Assembly: GCA_002454425.1 (NCBI GenBank) | Contig: DKIV01000026.1 | Location: forward strand, 25,228 to 68,428 | Reading direction: 5' to 3' | Length of the DNA stretch: 43,201 nucleotides | Origin: Sphingobacteriaceae bacterium UBA6709 | GTDB lineage: Bacteria; Bacteroidota; Bacteroidia; Sphingobacteriales; Sphingobacteriaceae | Shown: positions 23,692-35,000 of the stretch, one piece after another | How positions within the stretch are numbered: position 1 is the first letter of the stretch | How the letters are laid out: each line of letters begins with the position of its first letter | Translations under genes and position numbers: made by a program | The notes under the pieces: model-generated | What the model was told of the DNA's origin: nothing | Databases searched by the model: none | The model's input: only the letters and a program-made list of their open reading frames with translations

Positions 23692-25287
23692 TCAGAGATT
23701 TTTTTTACCCCAGAGGCTACGTCCCTGGCTATTCAAACCTGAATATATCAGTGTCTGCTCACGTGGGAATACTTCCCAATCCAGACCACGCTCCACGCAC
23801 ACCTGCAATCCGGCGATGGTCAGCACCTTCCCCGAGGCATCGTAGCTCCAACTGCCGGTCAAAGCACCGCTCAGTGTGTGATCTGCAGCAAGCGTAAGTT
23901 CCGAGGATCCCTGTTGTACCTGAAACTGGTAATTAAGATTAATGTGTTCCCATTTACCCACGAGCTCTTCCTCTTTTATCGGACTCTCTGGCACATCGGC
24001 ATAACGTTCAGGCATCACTACCGGCCATCCATCGGCAGTCCATCGTATCTGGCGCAGATGCCCCATCATGATAGCGTTGCTGAAGGCATTGCCGTTAACT
24101 CCCGCCGGCAAGCGCCCCTGCGACACAAAGAACCACTGTCCATTATCATTGTCCTTAAATACAGCTGCATGTGATATACCCACCCAACCCGGATGTCCGT
24201 TAAATTTATAGGGGTGAGTAAGCATAGGCCAGCATTCAGCCCCTGCTGTGATATCACGACCGCTATAATCGAGATAGGGTCCTGTCACCGACTTCGAGCG
24301 GCACACTCTTGTATTGTATGCTACCGACAGCTCATCATAAGCCAGAAAAAGGTAATAGTAGCCCGTAGTTTCATTATAGATAATCTCTGGAGCCTCCAGT
24401 CCCTGCCAGCGGTTAGCATCGCTATTCTGACGGCGTGCAATGCGTTGGCCAGCATCTCCGGAGGTTCTCAACATACCCGTTGCCGGGTTAAGTTGGGTTG
24501 CAACAATCCCCGAGTGCCAGGATCCATAAACCAGCCATTGCGAACCATCAGCAGCATCTATTAACGAGGGGTCGATGGCATTATATTTAAAATAAGCGCT
24601 CCAGTCGTTCAGATTGCGCCGACTCCAATCGTTGCCACGATCTGTGGAGCTGGCCACCACCATGCCTCGATCCGTCCAAAGGTTAGTAGCAAGATCTTCT
24701 GTTTCCATCATCCCTATAAAAGCGCGCTCAGACCAGGAGCCATCGAAGTTAGCCGCGGTGTTAGGCAAGCCGCTTTTAATATAGTTGTCAACTATAACAC
24801 TATAATACATTCTAAACTTGCTGCCCACCTTTCGCACCACAGGAGCCCAAAAGCCGTACTGCGGATCTCCAATAGGACTTAAACCCTGCCTTCGACGCAT
24901 AGCATTCAGCGTGTCAGCTATCCATGCCGGTGTCTTGGGCATAGCCATGCCCAAAAAATCCCAGTTTACCAAATCGCGCGAGCGACGATAAGGAAAGTGT
25001 CCTTTGCCTACATGCACATTGCCGTAGGATGCATCCGTGCCATACATATAATAATAGTCACCGCATTTCTCCACCGTCGGATCATGCACATTGGCCAGAT
25101 TCCATTCACTACGCTGTTCCCAGGAAGATATTGAAGAATAATCATCTTCATATTCCGGTGCTACATAGCTGCTATCGATCACCTGAGGCTTCTCCGGTGC
25201 GGGTTCAAAAGTATATTCCTTTTTATTGCAAGCCCCCAGTGCCACTGCCACTAGCAACCCCACATTAAATTTATTCAAAAATCTCAT
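23692..25287 (-). CDS. Surface lipoprotein GH43 endo-arabinanase
   Basis: This 531-residue lipoprotein has a lipobox ALGAC with Cys-20, followed by a Lys/Glu-rich start and a flexible linker to about residue 60. The GH43 propeller has a complete triad: Asp-69 (NVHDPTV), Asp-239 (NAIDPSL) and Glu-298 (GLEAPEI), with FWAPVV (147-152) and a late GISHAAVF segment (His about 373). The C-terminal part (about 440-531, starting ELVGKWEHINL) is the small lipocalin-like beta domain that often follows endo-arabinanase GH43 modules. As the first enzyme after SusD it is the probable cell-surface enzyme that cuts polymer before import. ATG 25287 is chosen because it gives the lipoprotein signal; 27 nt of frame upstream overlaps SusD. 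Confidence 0.9.
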   Translation of the reverse strand: MRFLNKFNVGLLVAVALGACNKKEYTFEPAPEKPQVIDSSYVAPEYEDDYSSISSWEQRSEWNLANVHDPTVEKCGDYYYMYGTDASYGNVHVGKGHFPYRRSRDLVNWDFLGMAMPKTPAWIADTLNAMRRRQGLSPIGDPQYGFWAPVVRKVGSKFRMYYSVIVDNYIKSGLPNTAANFDGSWSERAFIGMMETEDLATNLWTDRGMVVASSTDRGNDWSRRNLNDWSAYFKYNAIDPSLIDAADGSQWLVYGSWHSGIVATQLNPATGMLRTSGDAGQRIARRQNSDANRWQGLEAPEIIYNETTGYYYLFLAYDELSVAYNTRVCRSKSVTGPYLDYSGRDITAGAECWPMLTHPYKFNGHPGWVGISHAAVFKDNDNGQWFFVSQGRLPAGVNGNAFSNAIMMGHLRQIRWTADGWPVVMPERYADVPESPIKEEELVGKWEHINLNYQFQVQQGSSELTLAADHTLSGALTGSWSYDASGKVLTIAGLQVCVERGLDWEVFPREQTLIYSGLNSQGRSLWGKKNL

Positions 25288-25307
25288 AATCAAAAAGTTT
25301 AAAACTC

Positions 25308-27077
25308 TTACCATCCTGCATTTTGTCCCAGATTAGGAGCTTTTTGTGTTTCAGCATATGGTACAGGAAAAACATAGTTCTTTGGCGAGTTAAATACACG
25401 AGTAACGATATTTTCATCCGTCAGATTATTGCCGATGCCGGTACCGCCAAACGTTGTAGAACCTCCTGCCTTCGACACGCTTGTAACATAGATATTCAAC
25501 AGCTGTTCATAGCGTGGCTTCGAGCGCTCGGCACTCGCTGTAACACCCTCATAGGCTTTCCAGCGTCGTAAATCAAAAAAGCGGTGATCTTCAAAGCTCA
25601 GTTCAATACGACGTTCGTTACGAATACGCTTGCGAAGCTGCTCCTGTGTCATTCCGCTGTATGGAGGCATAGACACTCGTGCCCTTACCGCATTCACAGC
25701 GTTGAAGGCAGCGGACACAGGTCCCTCAGCCTCGTTCAGAGCCTCGGCGTAGTTGAGCAGAATCTCCGCATAGCGGTAGATCACCCAGGCATGAGCAAAG
25801 GTCTTCTTATCCTGCATCACCATATCAGGATTTACAAACTTCTTCAGATAGTATCCTGTGAATGTACCCCCCATATCGCCCCGATAATCAGGACCACCCA
25901 CCGAAACATCCACAGCACGCTGCTCGTTGTAGTCGGCGCGCCCCCATACGCTGCCATGATGAAAAATAGAAGCTTCAAGTCGCGGATCTCTATTATCGTA
26001 GGGATGCTGAGGATCGTAACCCGACCCACTCTCATCGATAAAGCGTCCATTTTTCATCTCGTAGCTGTCTACAAAGTTTTGTGTCGGATTGGTTCTCCCG
26101 GCACATCCCGAAAAGCCGAAAGGAAGGAGGTTTATTTCCAATAAATTCGTGTACCATATAGAACGACTCAAGATCACCTCATTATTTTGATAAGGGGTCT
26201 CGTAGAAGGCCTTTTGATAGTTGGAATACAAGGTATAAGGACGGGCACTTCCGTTGTTTTTATCGATAAAATCTTTCGCGGCCTGCGCGGCCGCCGCCCA
26301 CCAGTTCTTATCGTTTGACGTATTATTCAACGCGCTGGCGCGGTATAATAAAGCCCTTGACTTCAACGCATAGGCAGCCGCACCATTAATACGCCCCCAA
26401 TTTCCATCCGAAGTGTAGCGGAAAGGTAGCACGTCCTTTATCTGATCGCATTGCGCGGCTACCCAGGCAAGCACATCGGCAGCTTTGCTGCGAGTCAGGT
26501 TCATAGCCCCCTGATCATCCATATCTAGAATCTTATCCTCAAGGATAGGCGCATCTCCAAAATAAGCGACAAGCTCGAAGTGTAGCAGCGCCCGAATAAA
26601 CCTGGCTTCCGCCAGATAGCGGTCGCGCAGATGATCATCGTCCCCCCCAACCGCGTCGTTACTAATGATACTGAAACCAGGTTTGGGATTTTGTGGGTTA
26701 TCCGGATCCACATATTTAAGAAACTGATTGCACTTTCTGATCCCCGTGAAGCTATTATTCCAAAATCCCAGCAAGGGATGATCTGCGGCAGAATAACCGT
26801 CCGTAGCAATCTTGGTATAGTAGTGAAGCCCCCAGTAGGACACAGCATTATCAGTCATACAGTCACGGGAAGCCCCCAAAAACTGCGGATCATTATATAT
26901 GCCCAGACCGTCCGGCAGATTTACATAAATATTCGTAAGAAACTGCCTTGTGAGGGTAGCATTATTAAAAACCTTTTCCTCTGACAGTGAAGCGTCGTAT
27001 TCTTTATCCAGAAACTTCTCGCAAGCGCTGAACATACATCCTGCAACAAGCAACAACGCGATTATCGCTCTCTTCAT
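25308..27077 (-). CDS. SusD/RagB-like surface glycan-binding lipoprotein (pair 2)
   Basis: This 589-residue outer-membrane lipoprotein (lipobox FSAC, Cys-19) caps its SusC partner and binds the incoming glycan. The N-terminal CEKFLDKEYDASLSEEKVF and the TPR-like helices (LAEARFIRALLHFELVAYFGD) are typical. The C-terminal signature is RYAEILLNYAEALNEAEG, followed by RKRIRNERRIELSFEDHRFFDLRRW. The gene lies 11 nt after SusC pair 2 and 20 nt before the lipoprotein GH43. Ligand specificity is inferred from the enzymes to be arabinan-derived. Confidence 0.95.
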   Translation of the reverse strand: MKRAIIALLLVAGCMFSACEKFLDKEYDASLSEEKVFNNATLTRQFLTNIYVNLPDGLGIYNDPQFLGASRDCMTDNAVSYWGLHYYTKIATDGYSAADHPLLGFWNNSFTGIRKCNQFLKYVDPDNPQNPKPGFSIISNDAVGGDDDHLRDRYLAEARFIRALLHFELVAYFGDAPILEDKILDMDDQGAMNLTRSKAADVLAWVAAQCDQIKDVLPFRYTSDGNWGRINGAAAYALKSRALLYRASALNNTSNDKNWWAAAAQAAKDFIDKNNGSARPYTLYSNYQKAFYETPYQNNEVILSRSIWYTNLLEINLLPFGFSGCAGRTNPTQNFVDSYEMKNGRFIDESGSGYDPQHPYDNRDPRLEASIFHHGSVWGRADYNEQRAVDVSVGGPDYRGDMGGTFTGYYLKKFVNPDMVMQDKKTFAHAWVIYRYAEILLNYAEALNEAEGPVSAAFNAVNAVRARVSMPPYSGMTQEQLRKRIRNERRIELSFEDHRFFDLRRWKAYEGVTASAERSKPRYEQLLNIYVTSVSKAGGSTTFGGTGIGNNLTDENIVTRVFNSPKNYVFPVPYAETQKAPNLGQNAGW

Positions 27078-27088
27078 AATATCTTTTT

Positions 27089-30000
27089 TTAAAGTGCTAT
27101 ATTGATTCCAAAGCTGAAAGACCTCGTCTTAGGATAGGCCCACAAGTAATTGAGCGGCGACTCCGGATCAAAACCATTGCTGAAGTCACTCCAGTTATAG
27201 AGATTATATCCCCGCGCGTAAAAGCGGCACTGGCTAAGATTGATCTTTGAGATGAGCTTCGCCGGCAGCGAATAACCAACCTCGACGTTGCGTAATGAAA
27301 GAAAGTTGCCGTTCCTGAACCAAATATTCGATTGGTTTCGTGGGTAATTCCTATCGTTATCAGAGAACGTCGTCGACAGGCGCGGGTAAAGAGCCGCCAC
27401 ATTACGGGCATCCGCAGGATCGTCCGTAAAATAGCCCCAGGTTCTGGTCACCTCATGTGTCGTCGCGCCGCCCCAGCCGAAAGCGTAATCCATATTCTCA
27501 CGCAGCTCCACGGTTCTGTTCAGGAAGGCTGTAAGCATGATACGAACATCAAAGCCCTTCCAGTCACCGCCGAAGCTTAGCGAAGGTACCATCTCTGGAA
27601 CGCGCGTATACCCGTAAGGAATGCGGTCATTAGTAGTAATCTGACCGTCCTTATTCTGATCAACAAAGATGGCGTTCCCCAACTTTACATTACCTTGGTA
27701 CGGATATTTACCAGCGTTAGCAGATGCCTCGGCCTGTGAACTGGAGATCAGCGCCGCATCCGAGGCCCATTTATCCTTTATATAGTATAGTCCATCTTCG
27801 TTGTTGTATGGAATATGGCGACCTGTACGCCTCTGGTAGGGTTCTAAAGGATTTATCTCGTCTATTTCCGTGAGCTTACTTTTGTTATAGGTGAACATAC
27901 CTTCAATGAAATATCCCAATGTTCCGACTTTTCCGCGGTGCCCCAGCGTCACTTCAACACCCCGGCTTTCCGCTTTTCCATAGGAATCCTGCGGCACCGC
28001 CATGCCGAACATATCAGGCACCGTAGCGCGGGAAATAAGGATGTTCGAACGCCATTCCTTAAATACATCCAGTTGTCCGTACAAGCTACGCTTGCTGATG
28101 TCGAAGTCAAGTCCCAGGTTCAACATCTCTGACAATTCCCAGCGTATATTTGAATTTCCCGCCGCCGATTCATAGGTCCCCTGTTGGTATGCCTGAGATG
28201 TGCCGAAATTATAGCCGCCGCCAACAGTATATTCACCTTGAAAAGGATAGCGGCGCACGCCCGTTACCGCCTGTCCGCTACGTCCCAGTGACGCGCGCAG
28301 CTTCAACATATCCACCTTACTTTCCTTAAGCCAACTTTCTTCCGAAAGAAGCCAGCCGAGCGACATTCCTGGGAAGAAGCCAAACCTGCTCCCCTTCTCG
28401 TAATTATCACTGCCCATATATGCCGCGTTAAACTGCGCCATGTAGCGTTTATCGAAAACGTAATTCGCAATACCTCCATAGGTGAGATACCTGTTTGACG
28501 ATGTATATCCCTCGACAACATTCTGATACGTTCTCATCATCGCCTGTGCGCTCAGCTCATGCCGGCCAAAGGCCCGTTCATAATTTAGCGAGCTCCATGT
28601 ATTTATATTATAGCTCATGTCACGCGCCACATTCGTTGGATTTGCCAACGGCGCCGCTGTACGCTTGCGCACATATGTAAAAGAAGCTGCGTCATCTGCG
28701 GAGCCGGAATTACGATCGTAATAAAATCCGTCGAAGTTCTGACTTTGCGTATATTCGAACGTATTGTAGGCATCGAAGCCTACCATAACCTGCGCCTTCA
28801 GCCCTTTGGTTATGAAGTCAAGGTTCCCGGTAACCTTCACGTTAGAATACAGATTGCGTCGTCGATTATAGTCAATACCGCTGCCTGATAACAAGCCGGC
28901 TGCATTCTTCGAATCGTTGTCATTAGGAAGGAAAAACTTCCCGTTCGGCGCAAACACCGGATTAATGGGAAGGTTCTCCCCGGCTCCCCATGTAAAGAGT
29001 GTCCAAGTACTTGCAAGCGGCTGTGTAATCTGATCTATACGCCCTCCCAGATCCAGCGATACATTCAAAAACCTGGTAACATCCATATCGATATTCGAGC
29101 GGAGATTAAAGCGATTCAGACGATGCTGTGTTGAGTATCCGGCATTCGCCTCCGTCCATTGCGTATTATACATACCTTCCTGCCGCAGGTAAGTAAACGA
29201 TACAAAATAGCGTGTCGATCGGTTGCCACCACTCAAGGTGAGGTTGGTTCGATTTTGCGGAGCCAAATCGCGCAACATCACATCATACCAGTCGGTGTTA
29301 GCATACTTAAACCTCAGCGAGGGATCAAGGCTACCCTCCGTAGCCTCTTTATAATGCTGAACATCTTCAACGCTATAAAGTGGTCTCAGGCCATCAAGGT
29401 AACGTGCCTGGTTCATGCTCATCACATAGTTATAAGCATTCTGCTGTCGCGGGATACCTGAGAGCGCCTGAAATCCAAACTCCTGATTTACGCTGATGCG
29501 GGTCTTGCCGGTGTTGCCGCGCCTAGTGGTAACGAGAATTACCCCATTAGCACCGCGCATACCATAGATTGCTGTAGCTGCAGCATCCTTTATTACCGAT
29601 ACCGTTTCTATGGGATAAGCATCAAGGAACGAAAGATCACGCTCCACATTGTCGACCATGATCAGTGGGCGCCGTGCCGCAGGGTTCAGCGTGCGCAGCC
29701 CTCTAACATAGAGCTCCGATTCCGACCACCCCGGTTCAGAGTTCAGCTCTAATGTCGCCACACCCGACAGCGTGCCGGCAAATGCGTTCTGCAATACCGT
29801 TACCGGGTGCCGCTCAAGATCTCGCCCCGAAACAGTCGACATCGAGTTCAGCAGATATTTCGCCTTCGTGTACGCAAAAGGTGTAGCCAGCAGCTCTTCC
29901 TTCAGCGCCATGGCCTTCGTCAGCATCACAATAAAGGGACTATCCAGACGCGCAACCTGCGTTCTATCCTTATATCCATGTGCCGTCACATAGATATCAT

Positions 30001-30241
30001 CGCCATCGCTTACGTTACGCAACGTGAAATATCCGTCTTTACCAGTCACGGCAATGCGACTTTCTTCAGCAATATTTACCACGGCTCCCGCTATAGGTCG
30101 TTGCTCTTCATCGAGCACCCGACCTCGTAGCGGCAGTGCCACCGGCTGTGCCATCAGGACCGCGACCTGAGGAAAGAGGCACATGGCAAGTAAGCAACGT
30201 AATAGGCTCACCGGCAGCTTTATATTGTTTATACGAATCAT
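27089..30241 (-). CDS. SusC/RagA-like TonB-dependent transporter (pair 2), atypical TonB-box region
   Basis: This 1050-residue outer-membrane transporter has a signal peptide (about 1-31), a CarboxypepD_reg-like domain (about 38-108), a plug and a 22-strand barrel ending in SFSFGINIAL. The SusC signature RGANGVILVTTRRG is present after VSVIKDAAATAIYGM. Between the first domain and the plug, where SusC proteins normally carry an EVVVTGYG-like TonB-box segment, this one has KEELLATPFAYTKAKYLLN (about 114-132), so the box is divergent or absent. RGLRTLNPAARRPLIMVDNVE marks the plug. ATG 30241 is used because the longer frame begins with TTG. Its SusD partner follows 11 nt later. Confidence 0.95.
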   Translation of the reverse strand: MIRINNIKLPVSLLRCLLAMCLFPQVAVLMAQPVALPLRGRVLDEEQRPIAGAVVNIAEESRIAVTGKDGYFTLRNVSDGDDIYVTAHGYKDRTQVARLDSPFIVMLTKAMALKEELLATPFAYTKAKYLLNSMSTVSGRDLERHPVTVLQNAFAGTLSGVATLELNSEPGWSESELYVRGLRTLNPAARRPLIMVDNVERDLSFLDAYPIETVSVIKDAAATAIYGMRGANGVILVTTRRGNTGKTRISVNQEFGFQALSGIPRQQNAYNYVMSMNQARYLDGLRPLYSVEDVQHYKEATEGSLDPSLRFKYANTDWYDVMLRDLAPQNRTNLTLSGGNRSTRYFVSFTYLRQEGMYNTQWTEANAGYSTQHRLNRFNLRSNIDMDVTRFLNVSLDLGGRIDQITQPLASTWTLFTWGAGENLPINPVFAPNGKFFLPNDNDSKNAAGLLSGSGIDYNRRRNLYSNVKVTGNLDFITKGLKAQVMVGFDAYNTFEYTQSQNFDGFYYDRNSGSADDAASFTYVRKRTAAPLANPTNVARDMSYNINTWSSLNYERAFGRHELSAQAMMRTYQNVVEGYTSSNRYLTYGGIANYVFDKRYMAQFNAAYMGSDNYEKGSRFGFFPGMSLGWLLSEESWLKESKVDMLKLRASLGRSGQAVTGVRRYPFQGEYTVGGGYNFGTSQAYQQGTYESAAGNSNIRWELSEMLNLGLDFDISKRSLYGQLDVFKEWRSNILISRATVPDMFGMAVPQDSYGKAESRGVEVTLGHRGKVGTLGYFIEGMFTYNKSKLTEIDEINPLEPYQRRTGRHIPYNNEDGLYYIKDKWASDAALISSSQAEASANAGKYPYQGNVKLGNAIFVDQNKDGQITTNDRIPYGYTRVPEMVPSLSFGGDWKGFDVRIMLTAFLNRTVELRENMDYAFGWGGATTHEVTRTWGYFTDDPADARNVAALYPRLSTTFSDNDRNYPRNQSNIWFRNGNFLSLRNVEVGYSLPAKLISKINLSQCRFYARGYNLYNWSDFSNGFDPESPLNYLWAYPKTRSFSFGINIAL

Positions 30242-30270
30242 AACTTTCAAATAATGTCAGCGTTATACAT

Positions 30271-32025
30271 TTACCATCCAGGGTTATTAGGCATCCCGGT
30301 TTTCCATACTTCGGCCTCCGGAATGGGATAGAGATACATTCTATCGTCAAATACGCGCTCCTGTGCTATCTTACGGCTAAAGCTCAGGCCTGTTGCCGTC
30401 TTTGTGATCGTCATCCCATAGATTGGTCGCGCCAGAGCCTCCTTTGCCAGCCCCCAACGCAGAAGATCCCAGCGTCTATGATCCTCAAAAGCCAGTTCCA
30501 CATTACGTTCCTTACGAATGAAGTTGCGCATAGCCTCCCTTGTTCTGAGATCAGTACGGGCGCTCAGCGGTGCCGTCATTCCAACCCTTTCACGCAGCTG
30601 CTGCAGCGCAGAAAACACGGCGGCGCCAGGTCCTGAGACCTCATTCATGGCTTCAGCATAGTCGAGAAGCACTTCGGCATATCTGATAAATATCCAGTTA
30701 CGATACATCGTGCCGCCCGTAAGGTAGTTTGTCTGCGAGTCGTCGAGATACTTCCTGTTGTAGTAGCCTGTGGGGGTAGCGTTGGGGTTGCCATTCGGAT
30801 TATCCGCTCCACCCTGAAAGGTATCTATCGCGCGGTTCCACCACATAGCGCCATGAAAAAGCACCGTACGGTAAAAACGAGGATCCCGATTCGTATAGGG
30901 GGTCTGATCAGTATAGCCGGAGGCGGCATTCAGCGCTGGAGTCAGCCCTGCTGAATACACCGGTGCGCCGGTAGCATCGTAGCTGGCAAAGGGCGAACTT
31001 CCATTAGCCATATCGTACATATCCACAAGGTTTTGCGACGGGCAGAGTCCGCCGCTACCGCCATAGCCTAAAGGTGACTCTGCCGGCCACCAGTCTCCCT
31101 GTGCATCATTGCGCCAGAAAATCACCTCGGTATTCCCATCGTAAGCACGGCGCGTTATTGCCGAGGAGTAATCGGCGGACGTGCCGGTAGGACGATATAA
31201 GGCATACTTTTTACCCTCTCCAAAATAATCTATGAACAGGCGCGCACGGTCAGCAGCGTCCTGCCAGGTAGCAAGCCCCAACGCACTATAATGCGCACTT
31301 GCCATATAGAGATAAACTCGACACTGCAAAGCCAGATTGATACCCTGCGTGATACGGCCAAGATTGTTAGGGTTTATACTAAAGTCACTCTCAAGGTCCG
31401 CGTAGCATTCCTTAAGCTCGCGAATAACATATTCGAAATTACTCTTCACCGACGCAGGACGCGCCAGGCCTACCAAAGCATTGTCATCATCGGGCGGTAG
31501 CGGCGTCTCAATGATCGGCAATGCTCCGTAGCGCAGGCACAGTTCCCAATAAAAATAGGCTCTGAAAAACCGGGCCTCCGCCTTCATTCGTGTAGCATTC
31601 TGCTGGCGACTGGCAGGAGTTTCATCAGCAGCCAGAGGTACAGAGTCAATACGTGCTAATAGCGTATTGCACTTGCGGATACCCCTAAAATAAAGCTCCC
31701 AGGTAGCCGTAAGCTCCGGCGCTCCGGCGCTGGCATAGTAATTCCCGATATTGAAGCTGTTGCGGGTCCCCCCTGTTGAGTAGCTTGTCACCGCCAGATC
31801 CGTCGCCGAATCCATCCAGGAGCTGTTAACACGCGCCAGTCCGTTACGTAAAAAATTATATATGTCGTAATAATAATATTCAGTACTCTTCCAGTTCGAA
31901 AATACCTGTTCTTCAGTAAGCTCATTGCTGGGCTGCTTATCCAGGAAGTCACCGAACATTTTTTCGCAGGAGCTCATCAGCGCCGTTATGAAAAACAGTA
32001 TGCTTGTTAAAATCAGTCTTTTCAT
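30271..32025 (-). CDS. SusD/RagB-like surface glycan-binding lipoprotein (pair 1)
   Basis: This 584-residue lipoprotein has lipobox MSSC (Cys-20), followed by EKMFGDFLDKQPSNELTEEQVF, the usual SusD start. RMKAEARFFRAYFYWEL (TPR-like region) and the C-terminal pair RYAEVLLDYAEAMNEVSG and RNFIRKERNVELAFEDHRRWDLLRW are hallmarks. It is clearly a paralogue of the SusD at 25308-27077, but much of the middle differs, so the two pairs probably bind different structures. It lies 10 nt after SusC pair 1 and 29 nt before SusC pair 2. Confidence 0.95.
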   Translation of the reverse strand: MKRLILTSILFFITALMSSCEKMFGDFLDKQPSNELTEEQVFSNWKSTEYYYYDIYNFLRNGLARVNSSWMDSATDLAVTSYSTGGTRNSFNIGNYYASAGAPELTATWELYFRGIRKCNTLLARIDSVPLAADETPASRQQNATRMKAEARFFRAYFYWELCLRYGALPIIETPLPPDDDNALVGLARPASVKSNFEYVIRELKECYADLESDFSINPNNLGRITQGINLALQCRVYLYMASAHYSALGLATWQDAADRARLFIDYFGEGKKYALYRPTGTSADYSSAITRRAYDGNTEVIFWRNDAQGDWWPAESPLGYGGSGGLCPSQNLVDMYDMANGSSPFASYDATGAPVYSAGLTPALNAASGYTDQTPYTNRDPRFYRTVLFHGAMWWNRAIDTFQGGADNPNGNPNATPTGYYNRKYLDDSQTNYLTGGTMYRNWIFIRYAEVLLDYAEAMNEVSGPGAAVFSALQQLRERVGMTAPLSARTDLRTREAMRNFIRKERNVELAFEDHRRWDLLRWGLAKEALARPIYGMTITKTATGLSFSRKIAQERVFDDRMYLYPIPEAEVWKTGMPNNPGW

Positions 32026-32035
32026 ATCAATAGGC

Positions 32036-35000
32036 TTAGAATCTTACATTAACACCAAAATTTATGGAGCGCATGATCGGGTATCTGTTGGACCCTTCAT
32101 TCTCCGGATCGGTAATATTGTCCAGCTTATCCCAGGTAACCAGATTATTGCCGTTAACGAACAGACGCAGTTCAGTCATGCGCAAGCGAGATACCAGCGC
32201 CCGCGGCAGCGTGTAGGCGAACTCGACATTCTTCAGCCGCAGAAAGCTGCCATCCATCAGGAAAAAGCTGTTCAGCCGTTGATTGTGATTGCCATACTGA
32301 TCGTAATGCAGCAACGGGTAACGCGCCGAGCTTAGGTTCTGCGCTTCAGGCAACACGGGATTCCAGCGCTGCAGGTGATGCTCTTTTACTTTGCCTCCGT
32401 TTACGAAGGCGAACATTGCCTCAGCATCGTAATAACGTGACACTGCTGTCACCCCCTGCAGCATAGCGCTGAGTGAAAAGCCTTTCCAGTCAGCACCGAC
32501 GCTGACGCTGAAAGTATTCTGGGGCAGGTTACTCCTGCCGATATAGGTCTGATCACGGTCGTCAATAAAGCCATCGGAATTCATATCCCGATACTTTAAA
32601 TCGCCTGTCTTTACCGTTCCAAAGGTCGACTGAGGCATGGTGCCCGCGTTAAGATCAGCGGTGGTAATAAAACCCTCACTCACCAATCCGAAAAACTGTC
32701 CTATGGCATGCCCCTCCTGTTTACGATAGGCCGTCTTTCCCGAAGGTTCATCCATATTGATGATCTTATTTTTCGCGTGGGTAAAATTCAGACCAGCGAA
32801 ATAATTCAGATTTCCTATACGATGATTGTGCTTCAGCTCTACTTCGAAACCTTCGTTACGGGTCTTGCCTAGATTTCCGGGCGACAGCGCCACGCCCAGC
32901 CACTCAGGCTTACTAAGGTAGTTGGTAAGGATATTATTTCGGTTTTCTCTGAACAGATCCATATTGAAGGTCAGCAGACTATTAAAGAACGACGACTCCA
33001 GTCCCACGTTATATTTACGAGCCTTCTCCCAGGTGACAAGGTAATTGGGAAAATTCCCCTCATAGATTCCTGTCTGCCAGTTGGTGTCGCCAAAGAGATA
33101 CGCATTTCCAAGCTGTATCCAGGATGGAACATAGAGGAAACGCTGATCCGCGCCATTTACCTGATACCTATCATTTCCGACCTCTCCGTACGAGAGCTTA
33201 AACTTCAAAATATTGAGCCACTTATTGCTGCCTTTCAAAAAAGACTCATTCGTCAGCAGCCATCCTGCCGAGGCTGAGGGAAAGAAGCCAAAGCGACGTC
33301 CTGGGGCGAAGTTCTCTGATCCGTTGAAGCCGGCGTTTAGCTCAGCGAAATAGCGCGACGCATAATTGTAGGTAAGACGCCCCACCAAACCCTGATAACG
33401 CCGTGCCAGCTCCGACTGTATGCGGTAATCATTCTGATTATACAAGAGTAGTCCCGTAACATTATGGCGCGTATTAAATGAACGCTCGTAGTTCAGGGCG
33501 AACTCCATATAAGTTTTCATGGCTGTTGTCTGCGTATTGCCGGCATAGCTAAGCTCCTGATCCTCATTATAGCGAGTATAGCTACTTTGCAGTTCAGGAT
33601 GGGCTCGGTCAAGCAACTCATAGGTCGCGAAACCCGCGGTGAAACGACGGTTATAATAGGTTTCGTAGTCAAAAGATACCAATCCCCGTACCGAGAGGCC
33701 ACGCGTAATAAAGCCGAGGTCATGCTTCAGGTTAAAGTTAGTTTCATTTACAGTATTAGTACGTTGGTAAAAGCCACCCCGTGCCAAACGTGCTACGATG
33801 TTATTTTTGTTCTGCGCGTTACCGCCGTACAGCCCATTTTCATATCGCACCGGAAACAACCATCCGGGAGTATGATTCACTTCATAGAAAAGCTCATTAT
33901 AGGGGTCGTTACTGGTGGTATTTTCGGTGCCGATATTAGGTCCTTTACGCTCCTCAAAGCGCGTAGCGAAGTTCACACTCAGCACCATCTTGCGGGTAAG
34001 GTCAAAATCGAGGTTTGCACGAAAACCATAGCGTTTGAAGTCGGTGTTCGAACTGCGATCATATTCATAAGTACTTACATTCTTGTACAGACCATCCTGG
34101 TCGTAGTAATCGAGAGATGTAAAATAACGCATACGCCGGGTGCCACCACGCACCGTAGCATTATAACGTGCCGCCGGCGACGACTCGCGCAGTATAGCTC
34201 CATACCAATCTACATTCGGATAAAGCTGCGCCTCAGCGGCACTAAGCTGCCCCTGCGACGACTTGCGAAACATATCAATATCGTCGGTTGTGTATTGCGG
34301 AAGCAGCCCGTCATTGCGCCGGGCCTCCTCTAGCAGCATCACCGAGTTATAAGAGTCAAGGAAAGAGTCCTCGCGCGTTGGACTTTGTGTTTGGAAGTTA
34401 GCGCTCAGGCTGATCTGAGGTCGTCCATCACGACCTCGTTTGGTAGTAATAAGCACCACCCCGTTGGCCCCACGCACGCCATATACAGCGGTCGCGGAAG
34501 CATCCTTCAATATTGAAATAGTCTCGATGTCATCCGGAGAGATCTGCGAGTAACGACGCTCAACGCCATCAACGAGTATCAGGGGCTGATTGTCGCCGGC
34601 AAAGGAAGCGCGTCCGCGGATGAACAGTCGCGCGTCATCAGCTCCCGGTGCGCCCGAGGTTTGGGACGTTATCACTCCCGGTAGTCGCCCCGCAATAGCC
34701 TGACTGATATTTGGCGATGACGACTTTAATAATTCCCGCGCGTCAATCTGTGAGATGGCAGCCACGACGCTCTCCTTCTTCTGTACGCCAAATCCCACGA
34801 TCACCACTTCCTCCAATGCCTCCTGTGCGTCGCCCAAAGTAATAGTATAATTAAGGGGCTGTCCAACGATAAGCTCCTTAGTACGGAAGCCGATGAACGA
34901 AAATGACAGCACGTCGCCCTGCGAAGCGCGGATAGTAAATGTCCCATCAGATTTAGTAGAGGTGGCTGCACTGCCGCCAAGGAGCTTTACGCTCACGCCG

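Noticed and set aside
33587..34333. 248-codon plus-strand frame inside SusC pair 1
   Set aside because: Opposite a conserved SusC gene, with no signal, motif or promoter; treated as an antisense shadow. The same applies to other antisense frames across the PUL.
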